From Burkholderiales bacterium (GTDB taxonomy: Bacteria > Pseudomonadota > Gammaproteobacteria > Burkholderiales > Burkholderiaceae_D): a stretch of 48,124 nt of DNA. A model generated the notes under the pieces. That model was not told the origin of the DNA and made no database searches. It saw nothing but the letters and a program-made list of their open reading frames with translations. Positions within the stretch are counted from its first letter, which is position 1; each line of letters begins with the position of its first letter. The stretch covers positions 1 through 48,124 of the forward strand of contig JACQDX010000015.1 in the NCBI GenBank assembly GCA_016200895.1, written 5' to 3'. Shown here in pieces: positions 8,670 to 16,331 of this stretch. Position numbers and translations under genes: made by a program.

Positions 8670-9689
8670 TTACCGGCCGCGCCCGCTCGTCTCCACAAGA
8701 ATCTCATTATCACACCTGTCCACCTGACGATTAAATCCTTCCGCATCACCGATCAGTTTAGCCAGGCCCTTGCCCGTTTCAAAATTCGTCGGCAACTTCA
8801 GGCGTATCTCTTGCAGGTATTTACCATCAGCACAACTGAGCATGAAATTCTGTGCGATTTTTTCACCTTCCTGTTTCTTGATCATCTCAAAGAAGTCTTT
8901 TACCGAAAATGACTTGCCCGCATGTTCCAGAATGAACTTGCCAACTGCAGAATTATTCACTTCTTCCACGGCCGCTGCAGCGGTTTTGAAATAGGTATCC
9001 GCATCACGCGCCTGGCAGGTGCCGTGCTTGCTCCATTCATATTCGCCAAACTTGCTTTCAAACTGAAAATTCGGCATCCACTTGGCGATGCGCTTGACCG
9101 TGTCTGCTGACAACTTCATAGGCTCGGTCGAGCAACTGCCATAATTGATGCCGCATTCTTTTTTATTTGGCCACAGACCATGCAGGGTCAGGTTATTGAT
9201 CTTCAGCTTGCCGCTGTTGATGGCATCACACTCAGGCTTCTTGCCGCGATAAGCAAAGTGCTCGCAAAACCCCGGTTGCCAGGTGATCGCCAGCACATAA
9301 CTGTCTTCCTGATTCGCCGTGCTGCACATGGCCTGGCGATCCGCTTCCCTGTTCGCCTTGGCACGACCTGCCGGTGCATTCTCCTGCGGCACCTGGTCCA
9401 GCTGTGCTGTGCCACAATCCCGTGCTACCCAGCGCAAGTTAGGATTGGCCCCATCCACATCCACCCGCAACCAGCCATAGTCACCCGGCTTGTTGATCTC
9501 TTTCACCGCATAGCTCTTACCCACCACTGCCTGCACTGCACCGGGGTTGCTTTGCTTGTTGAAAGACGAATACAACTCACAGGACTTGCTGGCAGTAAAA
9601 CTGCCGTTGACCGGTTCGCTGGCATGCGAAGAAAAAGTAATGGCAAGCAGGATAAGCGCGATCATGACGCGTAATGTCAGTTGCTTCAT
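8670..9689 (-). CDS. Secreted ribonuclease T2 with an N-terminal SH3-like domain
   Basis: This 339-residue protein begins with a signal peptide (MKQLTLRVMIALILLAITFSSHA). Residues about 30-95 resemble a bacterial SH3 domain ('KSYAVKEINKPGDYGWLRVDVDG'). The RNase T2 domain follows with both catalytic blocks: CAS-1 LTLHGLWP (His170) and CAS-2 EYEWSKHGTC (216-225, Glu and His222). Several cysteines fit the family's disulfides. It would be an exported enzyme cutting single-stranded RNA, probably for nutrient salvage, as for E. coli Rna. The SH3-like part may anchor it to the cell wall. Confidence 0.93.
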   Translation of the reverse strand: MKQLTLRVMIALILLAITFSSHASEPVNGSFTASKSCELYSSFNKQSNPGAVQAVVGKSYAVKEINKPGDYGWLRVDVDGANPNLRWVARDCGTAQLDQVPQENAPAGRAKANREADRQAMCSTANQEDSYVLAITWQPGFCEHFAYRGKKPECDAINSGKLKINNLTLHGLWPNKKECGINYGSCSTEPMKLSADTVKRIAKWMPNFQFESKFGEYEWSKHGTCQARDADTYFKTAAAAVEEVNNSAVGKFILEHAGKSFSVKDFFEMIKKQEGEKIAQNFMLSCADGKYLQEIRLKLPTNFETGKGLAKLIGDAEGFNRQVDRCDNEILVETSGRGR

Positions 9690-9921
9690 TTAATCGTACT
9701 TTCCATTGTCGATGGTAGTGGGTGGGTGTACTTGTTGCGCAAGTCAAATCAAATTGACTTCTATTGTATCTTCATCAAAGCATTTCTATCGACAGTAACT
9801 GAAGCAATATTTACTGGGCAGTACTCATCAAAAGATCGAAATATCCATGAGGGAAAAGCTGAATGTTCCTGAACTCGATTTGCATTCGAGTAGCGCGACA
9901 AAGTTGGAGCAGTGATTAAAC

Positions 9922-9995
9922 TGGAGCGGGTGAAGGGAATCGAACCCTCGTATGAAGCTTGGGAAGCTGCCGTTCTACCATTAAACTACACCCGC
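9922..9995 (-). tRNA. tRNA-Gly (anticodon CCC)
   Basis: A 74-nt cloverleaf with encoded CCA (9924-9922). The acceptor stem GCGGGTG/CACCCGC, D stem GTTT/GAAC and T arm GAGGG-TTCGATT-CCCTT all pair. The anticodon loop is TTCCCAA, giving CCC. The anticodon stem GCAGC/GCTTC has one mismatch (C28 against U42). The prophage integrase gene begins 80 bp from the 5' end of the tRNA, so this tRNA is the probable integration site or its neighbour. Confidence 0.93.
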
Positions 9996-10004
9996 GAGTG
10001 CCTT

Positions 10005-10034
10005 ATTCTACAAGGCTTTTCCCCTGTTTTGCAA
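10005..10034 (-). promoter_or_regulatory. Putative promoter of tRNA-Gly
   Basis: On the minus strand TTGCAA (10034-10029), 18 bp, then TAGAAT (10010-10005) end 10 bp before the tRNA 5' base. It lies between the integrase stop and the tRNA. If integration took place inside the tRNA, this promoter is phage-supplied. Confidence 0.5.
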
Positions 10035-10074
10035 TAATCTTAAATTTCCGCAATTCGTGATTTTTTCCGCAAAA

Positions 10075-11097
10075 TCACTTTGTTGGCAGTGTTGTCTTGC
10101 CTCTTCGCAAGTAATGTTTGCTCGTCGTTCTGGTGTCATCGTGACCAAGCAAATCTGCTGCTGCCTGGTGTCCGCGCTGGTCCGCTGTGTCGTCGGCGGC
10201 CTTTGCTCTAAGATCGTAAAATCTAAAATTCTCGATGGCATTCGCCTGTTTCGGGTTGTCTTCTTTCGCCAGTCGCCTGGCCTCATCAAAGTAGTTCCTC
10301 ATGACAATTTGCGTCATTTTCCTGCCTTGCAGGTTAACAAGCAGTGCGCCGGTGGCGACTTTGTATGTGTCTTTTCGGGCGTGGATTCGGTCGATTGTTT
10401 CCTTTAATCTGCCTGCAATCACAATTCGCAAGGGCTGCTTTGTCTTTTCCTGGGTAATAATCAAATGCCCTTCAATGATGTCATATACTGTCATCGCTGC
10501 CAGGTCTGCCGGTCTTTGCCCGGTTAAATAGGCAAGGTCCATAGCATCTTTCAGCGGTATAGACGCATACTTGTACACCAGGCTGTAAAGATCGTCAGAA
10601 ATGTAAGTGGTTCTTTTCCCTATCCTATGTCCCATCACGCCGGCGCACGGGTTTTCAGCGTCTGTGTAACCCCATGCCCTGGCATGGTTGAATAAATTGG
10701 AAAACAAGCGCTTACAGCGATTTGCCGTGGTTGGGGTATCACTCATGCCATCTAAGAATTTCCGAACGTGTACAGGCCTGATTTGGTCAAGTGGCGCAGT
10801 TCCGAAAAAGTTTGAGACATGCTTGATATCGTACTTGAATATCTTTTGTGTGTTTTTCGACAACTTCAGCAATTCACTGCCCACATACTTGGTAATCACG
10901 TCTTCAAACTTTGCGACTGTTACATTGCTGACACTCAGTTCTGCATATTTTGCCAGGGCAAGAAAATAATCGGTACCGAGTGGTATCTCTTTGCGTGGTT
11001 TTCCACCCGTATCAAGCATGTAGTAGACCTTGTCACCGCGAACGCGGCGGCGCATCCCCTGTGGTAGATTTAGATTTTTTGTGGGTTTTCTGCCCAT
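10075..11097 (-). CDS. int: Tyrosine-type site-specific integrase
   Basis: A 340-residue protein from ATG 11097, chosen over 11148 because a GGAG ribosome-binding site lies 8 nt upstream. The N-terminal part is an arm-binding and core-binding domain (about residues 55-150, SAM-like). The catalytic domain shows the first Arg in TGQRPADL (Arg195), the box II region YDLRAKAAD (Arg297, with Tyr in place of the usual His), LLGHDD (His319) and the nucleophile in KHYLRRG (Tyr329). It integrates and, with a directionality factor, excises the prophage. Its stop lies 80 bp from the tRNA, and its 5' end overlaps the small upstream gene by 65 bp. Confidence 0.95.
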   Translation of the reverse strand: MGRKPTKNLNLPQGMRRRVRGDKVYYMLDTGGKPRKEIPLGTDYFLALAKYAELSVSNVTVAKFEDVITKYVGSELLKLSKNTQKIFKYDIKHVSNFFGTAPLDQIRPVHVRKFLDGMSDTPTTANRCKRLFSNLFNHARAWGYTDAENPCAGVMGHRIGKRTTYISDDLYSLVYKYASIPLKDAMDLAYLTGQRPADLAAMTVYDIIEGHLIITQEKTKQPLRIVIAGRLKETIDRIHARKDTYKVATGALLVNLQGRKMTQIVMRNYFDEARRLAKEDNPKQANAIENFRFYDLRAKAADDTADQRGHQAAADLLGHDDTRTTSKHYLRRGKTTLPTK

Positions 11098-11290
11098 CTG
11101 ACGGACTCCATTGTTTCGTTGTTGATGCTTCTTCCTTCTTACCTTCAACTGCTGATTTCGTAACTATAGGATAACCCAATGCATTGACAAAGAAAACGAT
11201 ACCCATTTTTCTAAGTGCTTCAATCTGCTTAGATTTCCAGCTCTTGCCGGTCAATGTCTTTACCTCGTCTGCGTGCAAAAATGTGCTCAT
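11033..11290 (-). CDS. DUF4224-like small phage protein preceding the integrase
   Basis: An 85-residue product from ATG 11290 (MSTFLHADEVKTLTGKSWKSKQ). The pattern 'FL..dEv..LTG...ksKQIEALRKMGI.F.VNALGYPIV' is that of DUF4224 proteins, usually found directly before phage integrases and suspected to act in integration or excision; this is by association only. The C-terminal 35 residues are basic and low in complexity and overlap the integrase start by 65 bp. Confidence 0.75.
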   Translation of the reverse strand: MSTFLHADEVKTLTGKSWKSKQIEALRKMGIVFFVNALGYPIVTKSAVEGKKEEASTTKQWSPSDGQKTHKKSKSTTGDAPPRSR

Positions 11291-11297
11291 ATGTTCC

Positions 11298-11486
11298 TCA
11301 TTTCGGTAAAAAACCATTGTCGGCCAATGCACTGGCAAGCTGTTTGCCAGCATTCAAGGTAAGTTCTGCATCAGTGGCATTAGGCAAAGTTAAGCAATAA
11401 TTTGTCAAGCAATCGGAACGCACAAAAACTGCCAAGGCCCGCGCCTCGGCTTCGCTCATGTAAGATATCAGCTTAATAATTTTCAT
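11298..11486 (-). CDS. Hypothetical small phage protein
   Basis: A 62-residue product (MKIIKLISYMSEAEARALAVFVRSDCL). It is not recognised. Its ATG overlaps the stop of the preceding small gene (ATGA, 11486-11483) and it ends 8 bp before the DUF4224-like gene, so it is part of the leftward early operon. Confidence 0.6.
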   Translation of the reverse strand: MKIIKLISYMSEAEARALAVFVRSDCLTNYCLTLPNATDAELTLNAGKQLASALADNGFLPK

Positions 11487-11638
11487 AAATATTCCATTGA
11501 TTCGGTCACAATCTTGGCTACCGTTTCTGCATCTATGCCCAGCATTGCTGCGACTTCGCTATAACGGCTTGCCGCATCCTTGCCAGGTGCATAGGTAATG
11601 GCGAATATCTGCAAAATGCGGTGTTTTGGCACAATCAT
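11483..11638 (-). CDS. Hypothetical 51-residue phage protein, HTH-like
   Basis: A small gene (MIVPKHRILQIFAITYAPGKD). The middle 'YSEVAAMLGIDAETVAKIV' has the spacing of a helix-turn-helix, so it may bind DNA; that is inference from the pattern alone. It overlaps both neighbours: its ATG shares ATGA with the stop of the gene before it, and its TGA overlaps the ATG of the gene after it. This tight coupling supports it being real. Confidence 0.6.
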   Translation of the reverse strand: MIVPKHRILQIFAITYAPGKDAASRYSEVAAMLGIDAETVAKIVTESMEYL

Positions 11639-11781
11639 TTTTCACCTCGCCACGGTTTGACGGTGACACCGCATGCACCGAAAAAGTCATAGGCCGCGCC
11701 AAATACAGCGCAGGCATCCTGGGCGATGGCAATGTACTGATACTTGCCGGTGTTCGTTCTTACATTGACTTGAAAGCTCAT
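11635..11781 (-). CDS. Hypothetical 48-residue phage protein
   Basis: A small gene (MSFQVNVRTNTGKYQYIAIAQD...KPWRGEK) preceded by an AAGGA ribosome-binding site 7 nt before the ATG at 11781. Not recognised by name, but the 'YQYIAIAQDACAVFGAAYDFFG' middle looks like a short alpha/beta phage protein. The stop overlaps the next start (ATGA). Confidence 0.6.
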   Translation of the reverse strand: MSFQVNVRTNTGKYQYIAIAQDACAVFGAAYDFFGACGVTVKPWRGEK

Positions 11782-11799
11782 ATTTCGTCCTTTCTTGGT

Positions 11800-12381
11800 T
11801 TATTTTTCAGCTTGGAAAATCCAGCACTTAACTGATGTTGACGGTGTTGCCAGGGGTGATTGCGTGCCACGAATGACGCTATTTACAACCCTGTTTGTTT
11901 CTACAAATTTGCGGCGGCTGCTGGTCTTCAGCACTTTTTTAAGGTCGCGCAGTTGTGGCACCTGCTGGCGGCGCTCGGCGGCTACTTGCATGAAGTGGTT
12001 CAAGTTGACAGCGATAAATTTAGGGTCGCGGGAGTGGTTCAGGATGGACATATCGCCGTTGTCCAGGTAGTCGAAGGCCTCCCAGAATTCCTGCACCAGT
12101 ACATGGTCGTTATTGATGACTTGCTGACGCTCTGCGGCCATCACCCTGATTTGATTTTTCAGGGCATCAAGCTGCTTCTCTGTCAGTTTGATCACAAGGG
12201 CCAGTGCGTCAGCGACGGCCAGCATTTGTGCATGCGTTTCTGCCAGGCGTGGCATTTTTACGGCTGGGTTTTGGCGTAACTCCTTCAAATACACCGGCGT
12301 CTGTTTCTTGATCAGTTCCATGATGGATTTTTCCCGTTTGGTGGCGGCCAGCACGAAACCAGACACGTTTTCAACGTCCAT
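11800..12381 (-). pseudogene. C-terminal remnant of the phage primase-helicase
   Basis: A 193-residue open frame beginning at an internal ATG (MDVENVSGFVLAATKREKSI). The same frame is open upstream of the ATG (FDRSTLTAESGEAADALTY, to about 12447). This is the segment expected after the ATPase core of TOPRIM/helicase-type phage replication proteins. It is therefore the lost C-terminus of the gene at 12420-14249 rather than an independent gene. An isolated product could still be made from the ATG, but no good ribosome-binding site is visible. Confidence 0.7.
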
Positions 12382-12419
12382 ATATGTGAGCGCGTCTGCG
12401 GCTTCGCCTGACTCTGCTG

Positions 12420-14249
12420 TCAGGGTTGAACGGTCAAAATACAGGTGGACACCTGACTAAAATTACGCGCACGGGCTGCCAGGCTTGATTTGCTGGGGTC
12501 AAAGCCTTCATAGCCGTTGCGGCCAAACAGTTTCCAAAGGAATTCAATCAGGGTCGATTTACCGGCTCCGGCTTCGCCCACCACCTCTAAAAATGGGTAT
12601 GAACTCTGCGATGCCCTGATTTGTTCTGCAAAGAGTGAACCAAACCAAAAAGTAAGCGCGGCCAGGCCTTTGGCTCCAAATGCCGTCCATAACTGATTTA
12701 TCCAGTCTGTGCGGTAGTCGTCACGGTCGCGGTTAATCGTTAAATGCACAGACTTGTTCAGGGACTTAATTGATAATTTGCCGATATCAAAGAAATCTTC
12801 GCTATTGACCTCATTCAATACACCGTCTTTCATCGCCACGTCACCCAGCACATAACAGCCATGCTCGATGCTGTAACCGATGAAATCAATGGTGTCCACG
12901 CGCTTGATGTTGTAAAGCTGGTCTGCAAGGATGCGGTCAAGCTGCATGCTGCTACCGCTATACATCGCACCACCGGCCATACCCAGCAAACGTTTCTTGA
13001 ACTCCGCTGCACTGGCGATCTGGGCCGCTGTGAATGTGTTCTTCACCGGCGCACCATCATGCGGAAACGACACCCGGAAGTAGTACCAGCTTTCGTTTGT
13101 AATCAGGTTTTCTTGAAAATACAAAGCCCTGGGCATGCAATTGGCAATTTGACGTATCGTGCTCGATGTCACTAAGGCTTGATCACGCAAGGCATATTCA
13201 GACATCGTTTTGCTGTCCTCTGAATCGTCCTGAATCTGCCTGGCTTTGTTGTACTGCTCCAGATCAAGCCGGAACCAGTACAGCCGGTTACTGAAATCAA
13301 AATAGAATTCAGTCTGGTCACCATCGTGGCGATAGATCAGCAAGGCTTTTTCCTGCGCTGTCTTAGCGATCAGCAAGGCACCGTGATACTTGTATTCTTC
13401 TATGTCCTTTTCAGTCAGGCCATCGCGCTGGTGCAAATCGTTCCAGTCAATTTTGCCCCGGCCTTTTTGTGGAATTTGCGCGGCAACACAGTTCCAGCCA
13501 GCCGCCTGGGCTTGTTCGACGTGTTTTTTTGTATAGGAACGGCCAGCGTTATCACCGTCCAAAGCCCAGACCAGCGTACAGTCTTGATTGCCGCGTGATA
13601 TCCCCAAGTTGCGTAAAGCCTCCTCTGGGTAGTTGTTGCAACTACCCAGGGCAACCGCTGGTATGTCGTGATGCATCAGTGCTATGGCGTCAAAAATGCC
13701 TTCAACCAGCCATATCTCTTTCACAGACTGGATGACCACACTGTCAGGCTTCCACCAATGGCCGTAATACTTCATGCCGTACTGAAAATTGGCTTTCTTT
13801 TTGCCAAAACGGTACGGCTGATCAATCAACCTTTCCCGCCATCCATTTGCAAATGGAAAGCGCACCGTGGCACTACCCAGCTTCAGATTGTTATCAAAAT
13901 AGGATTCTTGCGTGTACATGCCCTGAACCTTAGCCAGGCTGAATCCACGGCTAATTTTCAGGTACGCGTCTGCTGCAGCGTTCGGGTTGTTGTTATTCTC
14001 TGGCAGCGGCTTGTAACGGTCTGACCAGTTATCAAACAATTCTGGATATAGGTCTTTGACATGCCATGTTTCACCGCAATTATTCAAGCGGCCACAACGG
14101 ACAACCCAGGGATTGCCAGCATGTACAAACAATTCTTTTTTCTTGCAGGTCGGGCATTCACCGCCGCGCAAATAGCCCTTCATTTCCTTTTTAAACCTGA
14201 ATTCCTTCAGAAGACGGTCAAGTATTTCTTGCGCTAACGATGCATCCAT
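12420..14249 (-). pseudogene. Phage primase-helicase (zinc finger, TOPRIM, ATPase), broken by an internal deletion
   Basis: The 609 residues left include an N-terminal zinc finger (CPTC at 32-35 with Cys52 and Cys58), a TOPRIM domain (VEGIFDAIAL near 173, ALDGDNAG near 230) and the Walker A motif GEAGAGKST near 556-564. After SLAARARNFSQVS the frame changes and stops at 12420-12422. The Walker B, sensor and arginine-finger region that should follow is missing, and the C-terminal part continues in another frame downstream (11800-12447). So a segment, not a multiple of three, was lost near 12445-12455. It should prime and unwind phage DNA; as it stands the ATPase is incomplete. The start overlaps the previous stop (TAATG). 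Confidence 0.8.
13625..13649. repeat. Perfect 11-bp inverted repeat inside the primase gene
   Basis: CTGGGTAGTTG (13625-13635), a 3-nt spacer TTG, then CAACTACCCAG (13639-13649) form a perfect hairpin within the TOPRIM-coding part. No T-tract follows on either strand, so it does not look like a terminator. P2 keeps its replication origin inside its replication gene, so a role in initiation is possible but unproven. Confidence 0.6.
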
Positions 14250-14500
14250 TACGCACCCGCCTTGCTGCTGCTTGCATCCATCGTTTTAATGGCACGCTTT
14301 AAACCTGCATGAAGCATGCTAAGGCCTTCAAACACTTCAGTATTTTCTGGTTTGGTCGCGTCAATACTGCTGAGCATGTCGAAAAGCCTGTCTTTAGTGA
14401 CTTGCAATTCACTTGGGTATAACAAAGCTTCTACCCTTATGACGGGCTGCTTATCACGTTCAGGCAAATCTAAAATGGTGGGTATAGTAGTCATATTCAT
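14249..14500 (-). CDS. Hypothetical phage protein
   Basis: An 83-residue product (MNMTTIPTILDLPERDKQPV...), with a second possible start two codons in. It is not recognised. It is acidic in the middle ('LSSIDATKPENTEVFEG') and predicted helical. Its TAA overlaps the primase ATG, which suggests coupled translation and perhaps an accessory role in replication. Confidence 0.6.
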   Translation of the reverse strand: MNMTTIPTILDLPERDKQPVIRVEALLYPSELQVTKDRLFDMLSSIDATKPENTEVFEGLSMLHAGLKRAIKTMDASSSKAGA

Positions 14501-14785
14501 TCAGTCAAAATCACCACTTGCGCGGCGTTTAAAATCGGTTGTTGCTGCTTGCTTGTCTTCTGGTGTGCCGCCAAGGCCTGCAAAGCGCCCCTGTGGCTGT
14601 TTTCTGGCACTTGCCGGGCTTTCAGGCCTTCCCCACAAATGCGCTGGTATACGGCCTCTCCAGCAATGCGCAATCGTTGTTAAGGTCGCCAGAATCAAGG
14701 GCGATGCCTGGTCAAATGGCACTTCAAGGTGCAAAGCGGTATGCACCATGCGTAGCTCGTCTTGTGTGGGTGGTGGCAAGCTCAT
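14501..14785 (-). CDS. Hypothetical phage protein
   Basis: A 94-residue product (MSLPPPTQDELRMVHTALHLEVPF). The C-terminal third is basic and low in complexity (RPESPASARKQPQGRF). It is not recognised. Its start overlaps the preceding gene's stop by four bases (14782-14785), in line with the early operon. Confidence 0.6.
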   Translation of the reverse strand: MSLPPPTQDELRMVHTALHLEVPFDQASPLILATLTTIAHCWRGRIPAHLWGRPESPASARKQPQGRFAGLGGTPEDKQAATTDFKRRASGDFD

Positions 14786-14991
14786 GTTTTGCTTGATGCG
14801 TCACGAAAATTAAGCCGCTCAACACTCAGCAAGCGCCGGGCTTCCTCAAGCAGATTGATGTTTCTTGAATAGTCTCTTTCTGCTTCCAGATCTTCCAGGC
14901 GTATGGCAATCGCCATTAATCGGGAACTGTCGGCAATGCCGGTGCTTATTGCCCCCAACAAAGCCACATAAACGTCATCAGGCAGCCTCAT
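14782..14991 (-). CDS. Hypothetical phage protein
   Basis: A 69-residue product from ATG 14991 (MRLPDDVYVALLGAISTGIAD). This start is preferred over 15132 because the longer version reads in the wrong frame through the neighbouring gene. Two helices are likely, the second with heptad-like spacing (LEDLEAERDYSRNINLLEEARRLL), so it may form a coiled coil. Function unknown. Confidence 0.6.
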   Translation of the reverse strand: MRLPDDVYVALLGAISTGIADSSRLMAIAIRLEDLEAERDYSRNINLLEEARRLLSVERLNFRDASSKT

Positions 14992-15148
14992 TGCGATCAC
15001 CTCGTAAGAAATTGAATTTGCGCGCTCTCTGGCGGTCGCGGTATTCCTTGGCGCGCTGGGCCGCGTTCTTGGCCGTGGCTTTGCGTGGACGGCCACGACC
15101 AGGCTTGTTAAAAAAATCGATAGTGAATTCATCGCCAGGCTGTTTCAT
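14978..15148 (-). CDS. Small basic AT-hook-like phage protein
   Basis: A 56-residue gene (MKQPGDEFTIDFFNKPGRGRPRK...). It carries the core AT-hook tripeptide in GRGRPRK followed by a basic helix (NAAQRAKEYRDRQRARK). Proteins with this layout are common in early regions of proteobacterial prophages. It likely binds the minor groove of AT-rich DNA; no role is known. A GGGGAG site lies upstream of ATG 15148, and it overlaps the next gene by 14 bp. Confidence 0.65.
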   Translation of the reverse strand: MKQPGDEFTIDFFNKPGRGRPRKATAKNAAQRAKEYRDRQRARKFNFLRGDRNEAA

Positions 15149-15150
15149 GT

Positions 15151-15306
15151 TCACCACTCCCCGGCAAGGCCGCCAAGATCGTGGATGACTTCGCCTATCA
15201 GGCTACGGCTATACAGGCGGCTGATTTCTGGCCCGCGACGAGATGACGCCAGCAGCTTGTGAATTTCCCGCGCCAGCACAAAGCGGGTTGCAAATGTCAA
15301 ACGCAT
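15151..15306 (-). CDS. Hypothetical 51-residue phage protein
   Basis: A small gene (MRLTFATRFVLAREIHKLLASS...GGLAGEW) ending just before the AT-hook-like gene, whose ribosome-binding site lies inside its last codons. Not recognised. The fit to the operon spacing supports it; the protein itself gives no clue to function. Confidence 0.5.
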   Translation of the reverse strand: MRLTFATRFVLAREIHKLLASSRRGPEISRLYSRSLIGEVIHDLGGLAGEW

Positions 15307-15406
15307 GGTTACCCCTCTAAAGTTTTAGATTAAAAAAGTCCCTCACGCCTGGGGACAGGCATGCTGGCAACTGCTAATTGATTAAATTGCTGTGGTTAGA
15401 TCAGCG

Positions 15407-15667
15407 TCATGCAGCGGTCAGGTTTAACGACAACTGATTCAAGGCTGATGCCCTGACGTGCCTAGAGATAGGAATCTTCACGTCATAGTTAGGTACAGCA
15501 GACAGGGACACTGTGCGCAGCACTTCCAGGCCTGCAATAAAGACATGGCCGCAATCGACGTTCTGACAGCGGTACGTGATTTCTTTAAACATGGGTGACA
15601 TCGTGCGGCTTTTAATAGCGCGCACACTTTGCGTGCAATGAGGGCATGGCAAACCGATTACTCTCAT
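15407..15667 (-). CDS. ogr: Ogr/Delta-type zinc-finger activator of phage late genes
   Basis: An 86-residue protein with the Ogr/Delta metal site: CPHC (Cys8, Cys11) and CQNVDC (about Cys34, Cys39), with 'KSRTMSP..KEITYRCQNVDCGHVFIAGLEVLRTV' closely following the P2 Ogr pattern. It should bind upstream of late promoters and recruit RNA polymerase to switch on head, tail and lysis genes. In P2 the gene follows D; here it lies in the early operon near the repressor. Matching inverted repeats stand upstream of the P and V genes and are its likely targets. Confidence 0.9.
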   Translation of the reverse strand: MRVIGLPCPHCTQSVRAIKSRTMSPMFKEITYRCQNVDCGHVFIAGLEVLRTVSLSAVPNYDVKIPISRHVRASALNQLSLNLTAA

Positions 15668-15867
15668 TCCGTTGTCCTTTCAAAATCTTCAAGTGAAACT
15701 AAATTCATTGCACGGCTACGGCCCGTCATCTTCACCATGCCCAGGCGCAAAGCCCGCTTGGCTAAAAATTCTGCTGCCTCATTCACATCAGCAAGTCCCC
15801 ATTGCACGCGCACGGCTTCAAGTTGTTGTATCTCGTCGTCAGTGAAATCTGTGTTTATCGATGGCAT
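15664..15867 (-). CDS. Hypothetical phage protein
   Basis: A 67-residue product (MPSINTDFTDDEIQQLEAVRVQWGL). The 'NEAAEFLAKRALRLGM' helix resembles the second helix of ribbon-helix-helix proteins, but the first strand is not clear. It overlaps the ogr start by four bases and is probably translated with it. Confidence 0.55.
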   Translation of the reverse strand: MPSINTDFTDDEIQQLEAVRVQWGLADVNEAAEFLAKRALRLGMVKMTGRSRAMNLVSLEDFERTTE

Positions 15868-15918
15868 AGAAGGGTTTTCGTCGGCTTTAAATTGACTGGT
15901 TGCGGTCTGTCAATCAAT

Positions 15919-16110
15919 TTACTTTGCCGCTAACATTTGCTGACGCTTTTGCGGGTGTACAGCCTCTGCTTCACGCATGATCAAAGCCCGCAAAAACGCA
16001 GCCGGTTGTTCACCCTGGTACGCGGCCATGGCTTTGATGATTTGCATTTCGTAGTCGTCAAAACGCACGCATACGCGATTTGTCTTGATACATTTTTTGT
16101 CTTCATACAT
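15919..16110 (-). CDS. Small ribbon-helix-helix-like phage protein
   Basis: A 63-residue product. The stretch 'RVCVRFDDYEMQIIKAMAAYQGEQPAAFLRALIMREAE' has the strand, helix, turn, helix layout of Arc/MetJ-type DNA-binding proteins. It probably regulates early phage genes; the target is not known. It is separated from the ogr-side genes by about 50 bp. Confidence 0.6.
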   Translation of the reverse strand: MYEDKKCIKTNRVCVRFDDYEMQIIKAMAAYQGEQPAAFLRALIMREAEAVHPQKRQQMLAAK

Positions 16111-16130
16111 GGTCGTGATCTCCAGATGGC

Positions 16131-16331
16131 TTACTTGGCGGCAAGCTGGCGCAGATACTCTTTAAGACCCAGCAGATACGTGACGCGCAGGAAAGACGCG
16201 ACAGAGCGTTGCTCGGCAACAGCAAAAGCTGCGGCCTGCTCGTATTCCTCTTTAGAAAGGCTGATCGGGGTGCGGATTGCCCCCTTTATTTGGGCGGCGC
16301 GACGGAATGATGTGTGAGTGTCAATTGACAT
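16131..16331 (-). CDS. Small ribbon-helix-helix-like protein, first gene of the early operon
   Basis: A 66-residue product (MSIDTHTSFRRAAQIKGAIRTPISLSKEEYEQ). Strand then two helices ('RTPISLSKEEYEQAAAFAVAEQRSVASFLRVTYLLGL') fit a ribbon-helix-helix fold. It lies directly opposite the repressor, the place of Cox in P2, so it may be the counter-repressor or excision factor. That is positional inference; there is no sequence match to Cox that I can see. Confidence 0.6.
   Translation of the reverse strand: MSIDTHTSFRRAAQIKGAIRTPISLSKEEYEQAAAFAVAEQRSVASFLRVTYLLGLKEYLRQLAAK

Noticed and set aside
9873..9891. ACTCGA...TCGAGT hairpin downstream of the tRNA as its terminator
   Set aside because: Only six pairs, 30 bp away from the tRNA end and without a T-tract on the minus strand.
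11860..12279. Rightward open frame of 139 codons
   Set aside because: It is antisense to the primase-helicase C-terminus, lacks a ribosome-binding site and its protein has no domain-like pattern.
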